The notes under the pieces: model-generated
The model's database searches: none
What the model was told of the DNA's origin: nothing
What the model saw: the letters and a program-made list of their open reading frames with translations, nothing else
Position numbers and translations under genes: made by a program
In this document: positions 19,501 through 29,539 of the stretch, one piece after another
How positions within the stretch are numbered: the stretch's first letter is position 1
How the letters are laid out: the number at the start of each line of letters is the position of its first letter
Assembly: GCA_031771865.1 (NCBI GenBank)
Contig: JASISA010000009.1
Span: 806,001 to 870,000, forward strand
Reading direction: 5' to 3'
Source of the DNA: Nothophaeocryptopus gaeumannii
Lineage: Eukaryota > Ascomycota > Dothideomycetes > Mycosphaerellales > Mycosphaerellaceae
DNA: 64,000 nt

Positions 19501-22123
19501 AGCGCGCTTGCAAACTCAGAATGGCGTCGTGTGTCTTAACATCACCGATTGATGATTCATCTGTTTTGCACCAGGACGAACGGCGCGAAGAATTCTCTGG
19601 ACGGAGCGGTGTCCGCAGTGTGAAGCAATTTGCTTTCGTGCGGTGCTCCTGCACAAGATGTTCTATTCCGGTGTCTGATACACCAATTGCGTCTCGCTCC
19701 ACAGTCGAATCGAACACGTTCAGAGGCCCATGAGGATCGATGAAGCGATTGCCGATGGAGACGTCCCGGATTCGAACCATCCGACCGGGGTGGAATCGTG
19801 ATCTGTGTTAGGATGCCCTCAACATGTGAGGCACCGGTTCGGGCGGTGATGTTCGGCAAGCCGCAGTTCGGATCGACTGTGAACAATGCGCGTGTCCATG
19901 AACGTCCAGAACTTTGATTGCACAGAGGCCGCGATGCACAGGGTCAGATTCGGTGCTGGGTTGGTGCCGTCAGTCACCACGGGGTGAACTTGAAACACCG
20001 ATAAACTCGAAGAGCAGCTCTGGACAGGCGTTGCCAGCAGGTGAGCAGCGCGCCCAGCTTTTCAGCCTCTTCCAGAAAGCTGCGGTTGGCTGTTGGCCAG
20101 CGACTCAGGTGCAGCTAGAGCTGCTGCAAGGTTGTTGCTTCTCAGCAAGGAACGGCACGTCGCTGCTGCCATGCTCTTATTAGGTTCGCGCGTGGGCAGC
20201 GAGACGTGAAGGGTGAAGTGACGGGCGCAGCCTGGTCTCCCTGTCACATTGCACAAGGTATCACGCACATAGGAAGTGCAATGCTGCTAATGTCTGCGAA
20301 TTGACAGCCTGCAAAGGCCAGCATCATGAGCATCATGAGCATCGTCAAATCATGAGCATCGTCAGCTCAGAGCCGTGGGATCCCGCGCGCAGCCTTGCGA
20401 AGTTCCTGCGACGAACAAACGGCCAAGCGCCAGGCTCCCGGTGCTGCAAAACGATCAAACCCAGTCAGCGGTTCTTGCACCGGCTGCACGCAAATCATCA
20501 TCCACGGCCGCTAGAAGTGTGGCCTGCGCTAGATGAGGCGTGCTGAAGCAGCTGATAGGAAGCGCTTCGGGAACCGAAGACGGACCCAGAAAGTGTGCTA
20601 TGCAGCGTTACCCCTGCGCTGTTTGAGATGCCATTGTGATCATCAGCAGGCGTGAAACGTGAGAGTGAGAGAGAGCTGTCGTGGCCGCCGAGCACATAGA
20701 GACGGTCACTGTGGTCTTCTATAAGCTGAACGATCCTATATAGGTGAGAGCATGGCGGGAACTGTCTTGTGGGTGCCTATAAGTGGAAGTTAAGATCGAA
20801 TAATAAAGGTGCGCATCAAGACGCAAAGGCAATCAGAATCAATGGAGGCAGATTTCAGAGTGCTGTCAAAAGAAGGAGCATCGGAAACTTGAGTGGCCTC
20901 CCGAGCGACGTGCCTGCAGTGGCGCGAAGCTTGACCGCGAATTAAGTTGGCCCCTGCATATGAGCCCCCACATTACCCCTGATTAGACGGCATCCCTAGC
21001 TTGAAACAATCGGATGTTGGAGAGCAAGGAAACGCAGCGCGGAGAACGGACAGAGAGGTGGGAGGTGATGTCCAAGACGTCGCTAGTGAGGCGCGCTGAG
21101 GTCTAGAGGGATGAGCCTACGGCGGCTCGTTCTGCGTGTGAGAAAGTGGAAAGATTCTTCGATCCTCACCTCTCTGCGCACGGCTGCTATTGATGATACA
21201 GGCCTCTGCGATATTGGCCTCAGCCACGGTACAACCTCGCTGACGTCGACGCCGCGAAATGAAATTGCACGCACCGCTGTGCCCTGGGACCAAGCTGCCG
21301 TCGGCTCTTTGGTAGTGGACAGACGCACCCGACGGTAGAGAGTTCCGCGCTTGACTGCGGCTTCTCTGATCCGCGCCAGCACTTGCAAACGTTCGCTAGC
21401 ACATCACACGTCCAGTGCACTCCTGCACCAAGGACGCGTTTTGCCTCGCTACCCTTCCTCCCAAATCCTCACCGCACTCACCACCACCGAACGACACGCC
21501 CGCCCCGACTCCGCCCCAGACGACCATATTCATAGCGCACGGCTGTGTACACCCCGAACCACGCGAGAGCATCGAACAGCGCCGAAGCAATCGGACCCTC
21601 GAAGTTGTTTGTGTGCGGTTGGACCACATTCCGCTGCAGCATTGAGCATCGACGCTCGGGTACGCACATTGCCTGCTGCACACACGACCACCCCGGCGAC
21701 ACTCTCTGCCAAACACGCCGTCGACCCCGAGTACACAACGCGCAGACGTCGGGACTTTTGCAGTATCTCAGTCTGCCCGTCGGCGATGCTCACACCACCA
21801 TCTTCATATATTCGGAAGCACGCGACATAGGAGCAGCGCTCTGGAGGCAGAGCAGAAGCAGAAGCTGCTGCTAGCACCTCGTACGCTGACAGGAGCCTGC
21901 GTCTTCGGACAGACCGAGTCCACTTCACCGCGTGCGCTGGAGGTCGCGCCGCGGTGTCCACAGTGTCTTAAGGCTACTCTGACCCGTTCTCAACCCACGT
22001 TCGTTAGTACGTAATGCCTTCCCCCTCGCCAATGCCTGTTGCATCTCAGTATGGTCGATGATTCGCTTGTCTGGGCGCGTATGTCGCTACAACCACCCAG
22101 TACTGACTTTTTCAGGCACCGCC
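16572..22123. other. 5.5-kb gene-poor region
   Basis: No gene can be supported. A 79-codon frame at 16759-16998 (plus) follows a splice-acceptor-like TACTGAC...TAG but I found no upstream exon in phase. A minus-strand stretch 19886-19361 reads as one protein-like sequence only if a frameshift near 19780 is allowed. A short ATCATGAGC repeat lies at about 20325-20360. The last part probably holds the promoter and 5' UTR of the next gene: GTACGT at 22008-22013 and CTGAC...CAG ending at 22115 would make a leader intron of about 110 nt. The rest shows no family signature, RNA gene or long repeat. Confidence 0.5.
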
Positions 22124-25100
22124 ATGAACAAATTTCTCAAGAAAAAGGCCACCGACGGCCCGGTAGCCAACGATGAAGCGCTCCACGTGCTCTCAAACCC
22201 ACCCTCGCCGACCCTGAAGAAAGCGCCCACTACTAGCAGATGGAAGAAGAGCAAGAAAGCTCAACCCGACCTGAAGCCGCAGCTCGATCTCTCCTGCGCG
22301 CTACCGTCATCTGACGAGTTTCGAACAAGCCTGATAATGCCAAGTCTTTCGACTCGATTCAGCATGCTCCGCGAGCAGGACGACCCGAAATCATTGCTTG
22401 GCAAGGCCAGTGATGACAGCGTGCTACCGCCTAGGAGGAAGTCACGGATGGCAGAATATGGCTATGGCGCAACTGGACTTGCAGACATTGCCGAGGTCTC
22501 CTCCATCCACGGATCCATTCGGCCGCCATTCATCCATAGTGGCCGTGAACCATCTTATATTTCAGAAGATGGCTACGGCAGTGAAGCTGATGCACATGCT
22601 GCGAGCATCATGAGTCGGTCACGACCTGGGGAAGGTAACATACTTTTCGGTGGTCGGCAAAAAGTATACAAGATCCCAGGCAGTGGCACAAACTCAACCC
22701 GCAGCTTGGGCAAGCTTGTGTACCAGGACGATGTGGGCATGTCGGCCTTTCAGAAGTATCGGCATGAGCGCGAGCGTGACGAACACGAGAGCGACTTCCC
22801 ACGACCTTCCGATGAAATTCAAGGGTTTGACTTTGGGTTGGAGAAGGTAGAGCCCGACGACCAGGATGATGATGGACAGCACTCTTTGCCGAACGACTCC
22901 GCAAAGGGCCTGTCACACTCACCGTCACTGTCTTCACATGACAGAAAAAGGTCGACAACCTCATCCGATGCGCGTTCCATCGCAAGATCGTCGACTGCGG
23001 CCACGTCTGTAGCCTCACAGCCCATTGCGAGCGCGGCTCCGTCGCCTGCTCATGCACCTGTGGGAGGCATGGCTCCACCCCTAGCCTCTGCACCGCTTCT
23101 AGACAGGTCAAATACCAAAACGCGGAGATTATACGAACAGGGTTTGGACCAACACATGCAAGAACAGCAGACTTCGGCCATTAGTCGCTTGAACTCAATT
23201 CAGCGACAGCGGGCCATGAGTGGGAAGAATGCACCTCCCTTTCTGCACAGCGTTAAGAGCGCTGGCAATCTGCAGGACCGGTCCTACCAGCCAGTCTATG
23301 CGTTGAGAGGGCAGTCGCCCCCGCTGACATCGCCATTGCCACATTTGACAACATTTGGCTCGATTAAGCATGCAAGCTCTGGTTTGCCAAGTCCCATGGC
23401 CAGCGGACCGCAGTCACCAATCGATTCGACATCCGATGAAACTAATGTACTCGGTCAAGCACTGGATCCAGCCGATAGGGGCAAAGCAACTGCCATGGGC
23501 GCCTTCAACAAGCCTGCTCAAGCTTTCGATGAGAATCAGTACTTGGAGCGCCAAAAAGCATTGCAACGATCAACATCGAGCGCAGCTGTGAAGGCCAAGG
23601 CTGCGCCTCCATCAGCATTCCAGCAACGTTCTCAGCGCTCTGAAGAAAACCAGCACAACCAGAAGCCGGATCACTCTCCTGACCTCTCCAGCCGTGCAAG
23701 ATCTCAATCCGACGCGCCAAGGAAGCATGAGGCAACAAGAGCCTACAATGTTTTCCAAAATGCTGTTAATCAAATTTCTGCAACGACCACGGCTCCACCT
23801 GCCCCAAGCAAGTCACCTCTGCCGGAGACCCATCGTACATTCTTTGGCAATATTAGCGCGAGCGAGGATGAGGACGAAGACGAGGACGAATCGCAAATTG
23901 CGAATTCCTTCAACCAGCCAGAATACGGCTATGGCGGATATCAGTCAAAATGGCAACCGACACCTCTTCCATCCGTGTCTGAGCACCCAGCGCTGAGGAG
24001 GAAGAAGTCGAAAGCGAGCCTAGCAGAGGAGCCCGAGGAGGACGAGGAGAAAGATGTCCGTCAAGTGCCGTCCTTTCGATCGTTACGAAGCGAGGCCGCG
24101 TACGCTGGTGCTGAGTGGACGAACGACCTGGACTCCCCAACTCTAGGACCGCAGCAACAGTCTGTAAATGGCATCAACGGCATGGTCCACCATCTGCGCC
24201 AGCGGAGCAATCAGTCATCAGTGTATCCAGCTGACGAATTCATCCTCCGCGATGAGGTTCCTCAGGTGCCGGACGTGCCATGGAACGCCAAGAAAACAGA
24301 CTCGTACGGCCAGCATCTGAGCAATCATCTCGACACTCAGGCGTCGACGCGAGGCTCTCACTATACAGCATCAAATCCATGGGATCTAGATGACATCGTG
24401 GACGTTCGCCGCAGCGACATCAGCCCAGTCGATGAGCCGTCATATTTGATGGTTCGCCCCGAGCGGCAATCTGAGGTCTCCCTCTACCAAGAAGACGTCT
24501 CAGCAATAAGAGCACCCATCACTCGCAAAGAATCGGAGACTTCCATCGCACCAGGCGATCTCGCGACTTGGCAGCAAGAACTGCGAAAACAGCACACTCG
24601 CGATCCAAGCAACGCTACTCTGCAAGAACGAGACGCTTTCTCAAGGGAGCTTGCAGCCAGACGCGATGCTGTAAGGGAGAATTTGAAGAGTGTTGTAGAA
24701 ACAAACCACTCGAGAGCCGGCAGCCCGGTACCTCCAGTCGGTATTACGCCAAAGCAGAGCAACAACGGAAGCCTAAGGTCATTTGGCATGCTTGGAAGAC
24801 AATCTAGCAGAGAGTCTCTCGCCAATGCCCGCGATCAACAGCCAAAGGGTTTGAAGCCTCAAGGCGATAGATCACCGTATAGCTTCGACTCACGACCCAG
24901 GGGTAACTCCTCGCCGCGACCGCCAATGCCTCCTACTTCGCAACACCCTGCATTCAAGAACGATCCATTGGACGAGCCGTTCGATTTCCCAACAGAACGC
25001 CAGCTCGCCTCCAGTCGGTCGACGCTGATTCGAGCCTCGCGTAGCAGGAGTCGTTCTAACTCGGCGGCAACTGGTCGTTCGCGCAGCCGGACTGGTCCAT

Positions 25101-25891
25101 ATCGAGATGATTTGGAGCGAGCCATGATTGAGGGTCATGGCTCGACTGCTATGGCGTATGAGATCACACCGGAAGCCTCGCCAGCAATCGTCTCGTCTGC
25201 CCGGAACAGTGACGAAAAAGTTGGAATGCAGACCTATTTCGATCAGAAGCAAGGCGGGTACTCACGAGGTGGAGCAACAGGCGCAACGCCCGCACAGCTA
25301 GCGCCAAATGTATATACCCCAGGCCGACCAGTTCCTGTCGCAAATGCGTACATTCAGAACCCGACGCCGCCGCTCTCTGGATCAAGCCCTGCTATCAGTC
25401 CGGCTGCTTTCTCGCCTCCTCTGCAAGGACAGCGCTCCGGTGCTCCTCTGCGCAAGAAGACCATTTCCAAGGCAGCAATTTCCGAGCCGACGCTCATATC
25501 CTCAACCTCCAACGTGGATACTATTGATCTGCCAGAAGGTGCCTCGCTCAAGAATGGCATGGATGATCCCCCGCCAATCCCACCAATCAACCCACGCCGC
25601 CGTGGTACCCGCAAGCTCTTTGGCAAAGGTGCCAAAGACACGGAGATGGAGAACCTGGTGCCCCAGCTGGCCACGCAGTCTGACCCGAACCTCCTACCAG
25701 CGTCCTTTTCACTGGGCGATACCCACTTCCCACCGAGCAGTGTAGTCCGAATGCCCCCGAGGCAGGAATTCGTCGACAAGTCGCCGGCAGTGCAACAGTA
25801 CGGCTTCAGCCCGGCTGGCTCACCAGAGCGTGCTCCGCGAGGACCAACTTGCGCGGTCACTGCTCCATCAGTGGAGGGCGGCATGTTCTGA
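22124..25891 (+). CDS. Large disordered conserved fungal protein, unknown function
   Basis: One exon of 1255 residues from ATG 22124. The open frame extends 22 codons further 5' but crosses a perfect intron end (TACTGAC...CAG at 22115), so those codons are probably not translated. The protein is basic at the N-terminus (MNKFLKKK), has a more conserved-looking stretch at about 65-115 (DEFRTSLIMPSLSTRFSMLR, EQDDP) and a G/Y-rich stretch (YGYGATGLADIAEV). It is otherwise Ser/Pro/Gln-rich low-complexity sequence with an acidic run at about 585-595 and RS-rich stretches near residue 970-990. I recognise no catalytic domain or membrane segment. Composition suggests a phosphorylated scaffold or polarity/cytoskeletal regulator, but this is inference. 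The conserved N-terminal block resembles uncharacterised Pezizomycotina proteins. Confidence 0.85.
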   Translation: MNKFLKKKATDGPVANDEALHVLSNPPSPTLKKAPTTSRWKKSKKAQPDLKPQLDLSCALPSSDEFRTSLIMPSLSTRFSMLREQDDPKSLLGKASDDSVLPPRRKSRMAEYGYGATGLADIAEVSSIHGSIRPPFIHSGREPSYISEDGYGSEADAHAASIMSRSRPGEGNILFGGRQKVYKIPGSGTNSTRSLGKLVYQDDVGMSAFQKYRHERERDEHESDFPRPSDEIQGFDFGLEKVEPDDQDDDGQHSLPNDSAKGLSHSPSLSSHDRKRSTTSSDARSIARSSTAATSVASQPIASAAPSPAHAPVGGMAPPLASAPLLDRSNTKTRRLYEQGLDQHMQEQQTSAISRLNSIQRQRAMSGKNAPPFLHSVKSAGNLQDRSYQPVYALRGQSPPLTSPLPHLTTFGSIKHASSGLPSPMASGPQSPIDSTSDETNVLGQALDPADRGKATAMGAFNKPAQAFDENQYLERQKALQRSTSSAAVKAKAAPPSAFQQRSQRSEENQHNQKPDHSPDLSSRARSQSDAPRKHEATRAYNVFQNAVNQISATTTAPPAPSKSPLPETHRTFFGNISASEDEDEDEDESQIANSFNQPEYGYGGYQSKWQPTPLPSVSEHPALRRKKSKASLAEEPEEDEEKDVRQVPSFRSLRSEAAYAGAEWTNDLDSPTLGPQQQSVNGINGMVHHLRQRSNQSSVYPADEFILRDEVPQVPDVPWNAKKTDSYGQHLSNHLDTQASTRGSHYTASNPWDLDDIVDVRRSDISPVDEPSYLMVRPERQSEVSLYQEDVSAIRAPITRKESETSIAPGDLATWQQELRKQHTRDPSNATLQERDAFSRELAARRDAVRENLKSVVETNHSRAGSPVPPVGITPKQSNNGSLRSFGMLGRQSSRESLANARDQQPKGLKPQGDRSPYSFDSRPRGNSSPRPPMPPTSQHPAFKNDPLDEPFDFPTERQLASSRSTLIRASRSRSRSNSAATGRSRSRTGPYRDDLERAMIEGHGSTAMAYEITPEASPAIVSSARNSDEKVGMQTYFDQKQGGYSRGGATGATPAQLAPNVYTPGRPVPVANAYIQNPTPPLSGSSPAISPAAFSPPLQGQRSGAPLRKKTISKAAISEPTLISSTSNVDTIDLPEGASLKNGMDDPPPIPPINPRRRGTRKLFGKGAKDTEMENLVPQLATQSDPNLLPASFSLGDTHFPPSSVVRMPPRQEFVDKSPAVQQYGFSPAGSPERAPRGPTCAVTAPSVEGGMF

Positions 25892-26684
25892 TGACCATCG
25901 ACCACCGCAGCTTAGATCCGAGATCAGCATCGGCCGTCGAGGGCGAAAGCACGAATAGACGGTCGTCGGCAGCAATGCTATCAATAACAACTAACTCTTC
26001 GATTCAATGTATAACACTTGTACAAGGGAGGCTCTTTTATTTTGGCCACGGAGCTTCGAAGCTGGGTGCAAAAGTGGAGGAAGCGAAGGTGGGGGTAATG
26101 TCTTACCAACGACACCGCTCTTACTGGTACTTCACGACTGCACAGCTGCTTCTAAAGTATGACGGAACGAGACTATGGATTCGACAGGCGATGATTCTTT
26201 TTCTACTACGACGCACAGGCATAGCGGCGCAGGAATGGAGGCTGTCTCAAAGAAGGTAACAAGGGGCGAGCAAGGAAGTGCAGTGTGCGTGTGAACATTG
26301 AAGCTTTTGTGTCTTGAATTTAGAGACCTGCACGATACCACCAGAAGTACTTTGTCGTTTTTTAAACTGTAGTTTTGATAGGTAGAGAGTTAGTATCACT
26401 ACCTTAGTGTGTGACAAAAGAGGATTGATCAAACGAAGATGCAGAACAGGTTTCGTAAGTGTCGTGTGCCCCTCTTTCATCTATGCCTGTCGATCTAGAT
26501 CGTGATGTCTTTCTATATGGATGATTGCTGGTCACGAAAACGATATGCCACTGTCTTCGTCCTTCACTGCTTGCCGTGGCAAACACGCTTCGGGATTCCC
26601 ATCTTCTATGTCTCCTTCCGTAACTTCGCTTTCCCTTGATTTTCCAACATCCTCGGCCAACCCAGCAACCCATAGCCACCGACC
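25892..26684. other. Intergenic, no gene seen
   Basis: About 790 bases downstream of the large disordered-protein gene. It holds that gene's 3' UTR and short unconvincing frames; nothing else recognised. Confidence 0.5.
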
Positions 26685-26969
26685 ATGTGCCACACCGAAA
26701 TATCCATCCACACATGCGGACATTCGCAAGCAGTGACTATTCCCTGTGCGTCGGACTCGGAAACCCTGGGTTGGTGTTGCCAACGGCCCACGAGCAATAC
26801 AGGGTCTGAGCTGAGGGTTCAGGCTGTTTGTGCAGAATGCTCGAGAGTGAAGAGCAGTGCCGAGGGGTTTGTCAATCTGGACAAGGTGAGGAGCTTGCCG
26901 GAGGATGAGAATTGTGGGAATCCGAGGGAGGTGGCGGGTAAGAGGGGAAGGGGGTGTTGGGTTATGTGA
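26685..26969 (+). CDS. Small cysteine-rich protein, possible zinc binder
   Basis: A 94-residue frame from ATG 26685 (context GACCATG). Nine cysteines are arranged as C2, C11, C21, a CC pair at 31-32, a CxxC pair at 49 and 52 (VCAEC), then 77 and 91, with His at 3, 10 and 13. There is no signal peptide, so an intracellular metal-binding role fits better than a secreted effector. Small proteins starting MC-x-C-x-H of this kind are common in filamentous fungi and uncharacterised. No gene lies opposite it. It could still be a chance frame; the Cys/His spacing is the only support. Confidence 0.45.
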   Translation: MCHTEISIHTCGHSQAVTIPCASDSETLGWCCQRPTSNTGSELRVQAVCAECSRVKSSAEGFVNLDKVRSLPEDENCGNPREVAGKRGRGCWVM

Positions 26970-27075
26970 GCGGTATAGGTGAGGCAGGTGCGCGGCGGCA
27001 GTTGTCTCGGGCTGAATTCGTGTCCAGCGGATAGGAAACGCATTCTAGGGTGCGAGAAGATGCTGTAATGTCTCT

Positions 27076-27897
27076 TCAAGTCCCTTGACTCCAAGCCGCA
27101 GGCCTCAATTCCGTATCCAACGCCGTCTCGACATATTCCCCCCTCTCCCTATGCTGCTGCTTCAACTTCTTCTCCGTCTTCATAAACTCCCTTATTCCAA
27201 TCGGTATCCCCGCCAGTGGATCTGCATCCTCGCCAGCGTCAACAGGTGTCTGCATCGCCTCCAAAGGCGCACTATCCGTCCACAGCGTCTCGCTTCCTCC
27301 CCCGTCGTCATCCATGCTGATCGCCGCGTGCGTCGGCATTCCCGACTCTTGTGCCATCATGCCAGTCGCTTGGCCTGATGTGCGTTGCTCAATCAGCTTC
27401 TGTCTCGCCTCCTTCATCTTCATCGCATATTCCTCCAACTCCTCCCGGAACCTCTCCCATACGCAGTTCACGCAGCCGGACATACAGCAGTTGTCCGGCT
27501 CTTCTGGCTTAGGCGGTACAATCACACCCGCTATGATTTGGCTGGCGCTCTCAGCTTGTCGACGACGTTCTTCGGCATCTTGGTGCCGGTCTCCGAAGAC
27601 TTTCTTCGCGCGAACGAGAGTTTGTTCTTTGGCTGTTAGGGGGATGGCGTCTTCGGGTGAGGGGTCCGCGTAGGGACGATCGATGTGTTGGCGCTCGGCG
27701 TGGAGGGGCGCGTCGAGGGCGTCGGCGGTGTAGCCTTGGAAGGTGGAGGGGAGAGAACCCGTGGTTGGGTCGTTCTCATCGTTGTATCTGGTAGATACGC
27801 TGAAGCGTCGCGATTGAGGCCATCTTGAGAGATTCTTTCTGAGGCATGGGTGATTTCGAGGTATTGCTCTTGTGAGAGCGCGATGCGCTGGTCGCAT
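27076..27897 (-). CDS. Oxidoreductase-like domain protein (OXLD1-like), mitochondrial
   Basis: Single exon of 273 residues from ATG 27897. The N-terminus is Arg-rich without acids for about 38 residues (MRPAHRALTRAIPRNHPCLR onward), a typical mitochondrial presequence. Residues about 128-160 carry the oxidoreductase-like N-terminal motif: PPKPEEPDNCCMSGCVNCVW followed by a charged helix. Human OXLD1 and the yeast YPL107W product share this Cys-rich motif; their biochemical role is not established. The open frame extends 66 codons upstream to 28095, but the internal ATG gives the expected targeting peptide and family length. Confidence 0.88.
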   Translation of the reverse strand: MRPAHRALTRAIPRNHPCLRKNLSRWPQSRRFSVSTRYNDENDPTTGSLPSTFQGYTADALDAPLHAERQHIDRPYADPSPEDAIPLTAKEQTLVRAKKVFGDRHQDAEERRRQAESASQIIAGVIVPPKPEEPDNCCMSGCVNCVWERFREELEEYAMKMKEARQKLIEQRTSGQATGMMAQESGMPTHAAISMDDDGGGSETLWTDSAPLEAMQTPVDAGEDADPLAGIPIGIREFMKTEKKLKQQHRERGEYVETALDTELRPAAWSQGT

Positions 27898-28185
27898 AGT
27901 TCTCTGAGAGCATAGCGAAGAGAAAGATGAAGTGTGCCGCTGGAGGGCGATATGGAATCTCGAACAGTGACGTCTGCGGCTCTGCGATGAGTGATCCCTG
28001 CCTTCGAGGTCAGCAGGATTGACCGCACCTCTCTTGCTCGACAACAACACACATCGCCTTCTCCATCTGACCTCTTCTCTTGTCCTCGCCTGCAACGTTT
28101 CATGCCATATCCAATCCCCGCCAGATCTGATCGAACTCTGGAAGTTTGGGTAGTCTTCGCGGTTCTGTAAAATCTCCAGACAATT

Positions 28186-28872
28186 CTAGGGCGCTCCATT
28201 GGAGGATGTCGCGACGGGCGGATCTACCAAGCTGGCGGGCGAAAAGCTGTGGCTATTGTTCAGACAGACTTCTGCGAAGTAGAGGTCGATGCTACCGCGT
28301 TGCATTTGAGTAACTGCTGCCGCCGATGCGGTGTCCTTGTCGGCACCAACCTCCACGGCGCTGGAAAGACCCAGAATCGCCGATTGCCTTGGGTAACGGA
28401 CGATGATTTTGCAAGCCTCGGTGAAGCGAGCTGTAGCCTGGAACGACATCTTCTGAGGATCGAACGAGCGAATGTAATGCAGGTTCTCCGCAAAAGCGCG
28501 CTGCCATTTGGTCACCGGCTGGCGTTCTAAGATCTCCACCTGGGCAGAAGCGACGCGCTGCTCCTCTTCGAAATCGTATGCCTTGAAACTGCTGCCGAGC
28601 TCCTCGGTCCATGTTTCAACTACATCTATCAGGCTTCTCAAAACAATCAGACGGTCCTGGATATCCTGGACACAGGGATTCTCGGCCCCTTGCGATTGAT
28701 GTATAGCCATCTGTCTCGGTGGCGCCGTCCGCTGGATGGTTTCTACTTCCCTGCTGTCCGGATGCGGCGTCGCTTTCGCCGCACTCTTGCTCGCCGCTGT
28801 AGAGGACCCATCTTGATCGGAGGCCTTGGATATTCCTGGCACTGCCGAGTTCCAGGTCCAGAAGCCAGCCAT
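28186..28872 (-). CDS. Hypothetical 228-residue protein
   Basis: Not recognised. The first 60 residues are low-complexity Ser/Ala. Residues about 65-165 are helical, with regularly spaced hydrophobic residues (DIQDRLIVLRSLIDVVETW, then W-QRAFAENLHYIRSF). The C-terminus is Ser/Pro-rich. There is no signal peptide or membrane helix. Length and composition argue for a real gene. It is divergent from the weak frame at 28934, with only 61 bp between starts. Confidence 0.6.
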   Translation of the reverse strand: MAGFWTWNSAVPGISKASDQDGSSTAASKSAAKATPHPDSREVETIQRTAPPRQMAIHQSQGAENPCVQDIQDRLIVLRSLIDVVETWTEELGSSFKAYDFEEEQRVASAQVEILERQPVTKWQRAFAENLHYIRSFDPQKMSFQATARFTEACKIIVRYPRQSAILGLSSAVEVGADKDTASAAAVTQMQRGSIDLYFAEVCLNNSHSFSPASLVDPPVATSSNGAP

Positions 28873-28933
28873 TTCTCACCATTGACGATCGATCACCAAG
28901 GCAAAGCCAAGCAACAGGCGACAAGCAATAGAT

Positions 28934-29428
28934 ATGGGTTTCCCACCAGCTGAAATCGCAGATCTAGGCTTATTCACTAGTCATGTTCGGCATGCCGATG
29001 GACCTGGCCGTGCTGTCGTTTTCACGAAGCGCACAACCTCAACATCCCAACCCAAGTTCCAGGCTTTCCTCCTCTACGGGTGCGCATACCTTGCGGGTCG
29101 CCGACGCACAGCTTACAGGCTACCGCGTGACCTTGTTGCCCTGAAGCATCCAAATTTACATGCACCGGCTTTTGGTTGGGACCTGAGGGCACGGCACGTA
29201 AGCATGAGCTTCACAGCGAACCCCACCAAGGCAAAGACGCTCGTTGGCTGCTTGATGACCCAACCACTGTCGAAAGCTCCGCACGACCTAGTCACCAAGA
29301 TTCGCAACATTTCAGACCATGCGGTCGGATTAAGGGCGTCTTCTTTGATTTGTAGCACCTTGTTGCATATTCGAGGACATGCAACGTCAGCAAAGCTACA
29401 AGTTGCAGAAAAGATGATTTCGCAGTAA
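28934..29428 (+). CDS. Doubtful 164-codon open frame
   Basis: Starts at ATG 28934 and ends at TAA 29426-29428, inside a CAGTAAGT string that would also serve as an intron donor. No domain, signal peptide or membrane segment is visible, and the composition is not clearly protein-like. A splice from this donor into the following gene soon meets a stop, so they are not one gene. It may be non-coding sequence or the 5' UTR of the next gene. Confidence 0.25.
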   Translation: MGFPPAEIADLGLFTSHVRHADGPGRAVVFTKRTTSTSQPKFQAFLLYGCAYLAGRRRTAYRLPRDLVALKHPNLHAPAFGWDLRARHVSMSFTANPTKAKTLVGCLMTQPLSKAPHDLVTKIRNISDHAVGLRASSLICSTLLHIRGHATSAKLQVAEKMISQ

Positions 29429-29450
29429 GTGTACTGCCCGTGCGACCCCA

Positions 29451-29457
29451 TATAATT
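29451..29457 (+). promoter_or_regulatory. TATA-like box of the 806-residue protein gene
   Basis: TATAATT lies 89 bases before the ATG at 29540, followed by pyrimidine-rich CT tracts (29483-29515) typical of fungal transcription starts. This supports 29540 as the true start without upstream exons. Confidence 0.4.
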
Positions 29458-29539
29458 CTCGGATCTCCTTCATTCTTAAAGATTGTTCTCTACCTACCTT
29501 TCCACCCTCCAGCCCGAACATACTCACCGTACAGTCAAC

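Noticed and set aside
19760..19790. tRNA-like GGTTCGAATCC on the minus strand
   Set aside because: The flanking bases do not form a five-pair T stem and no acceptor or anticodon arms were found.
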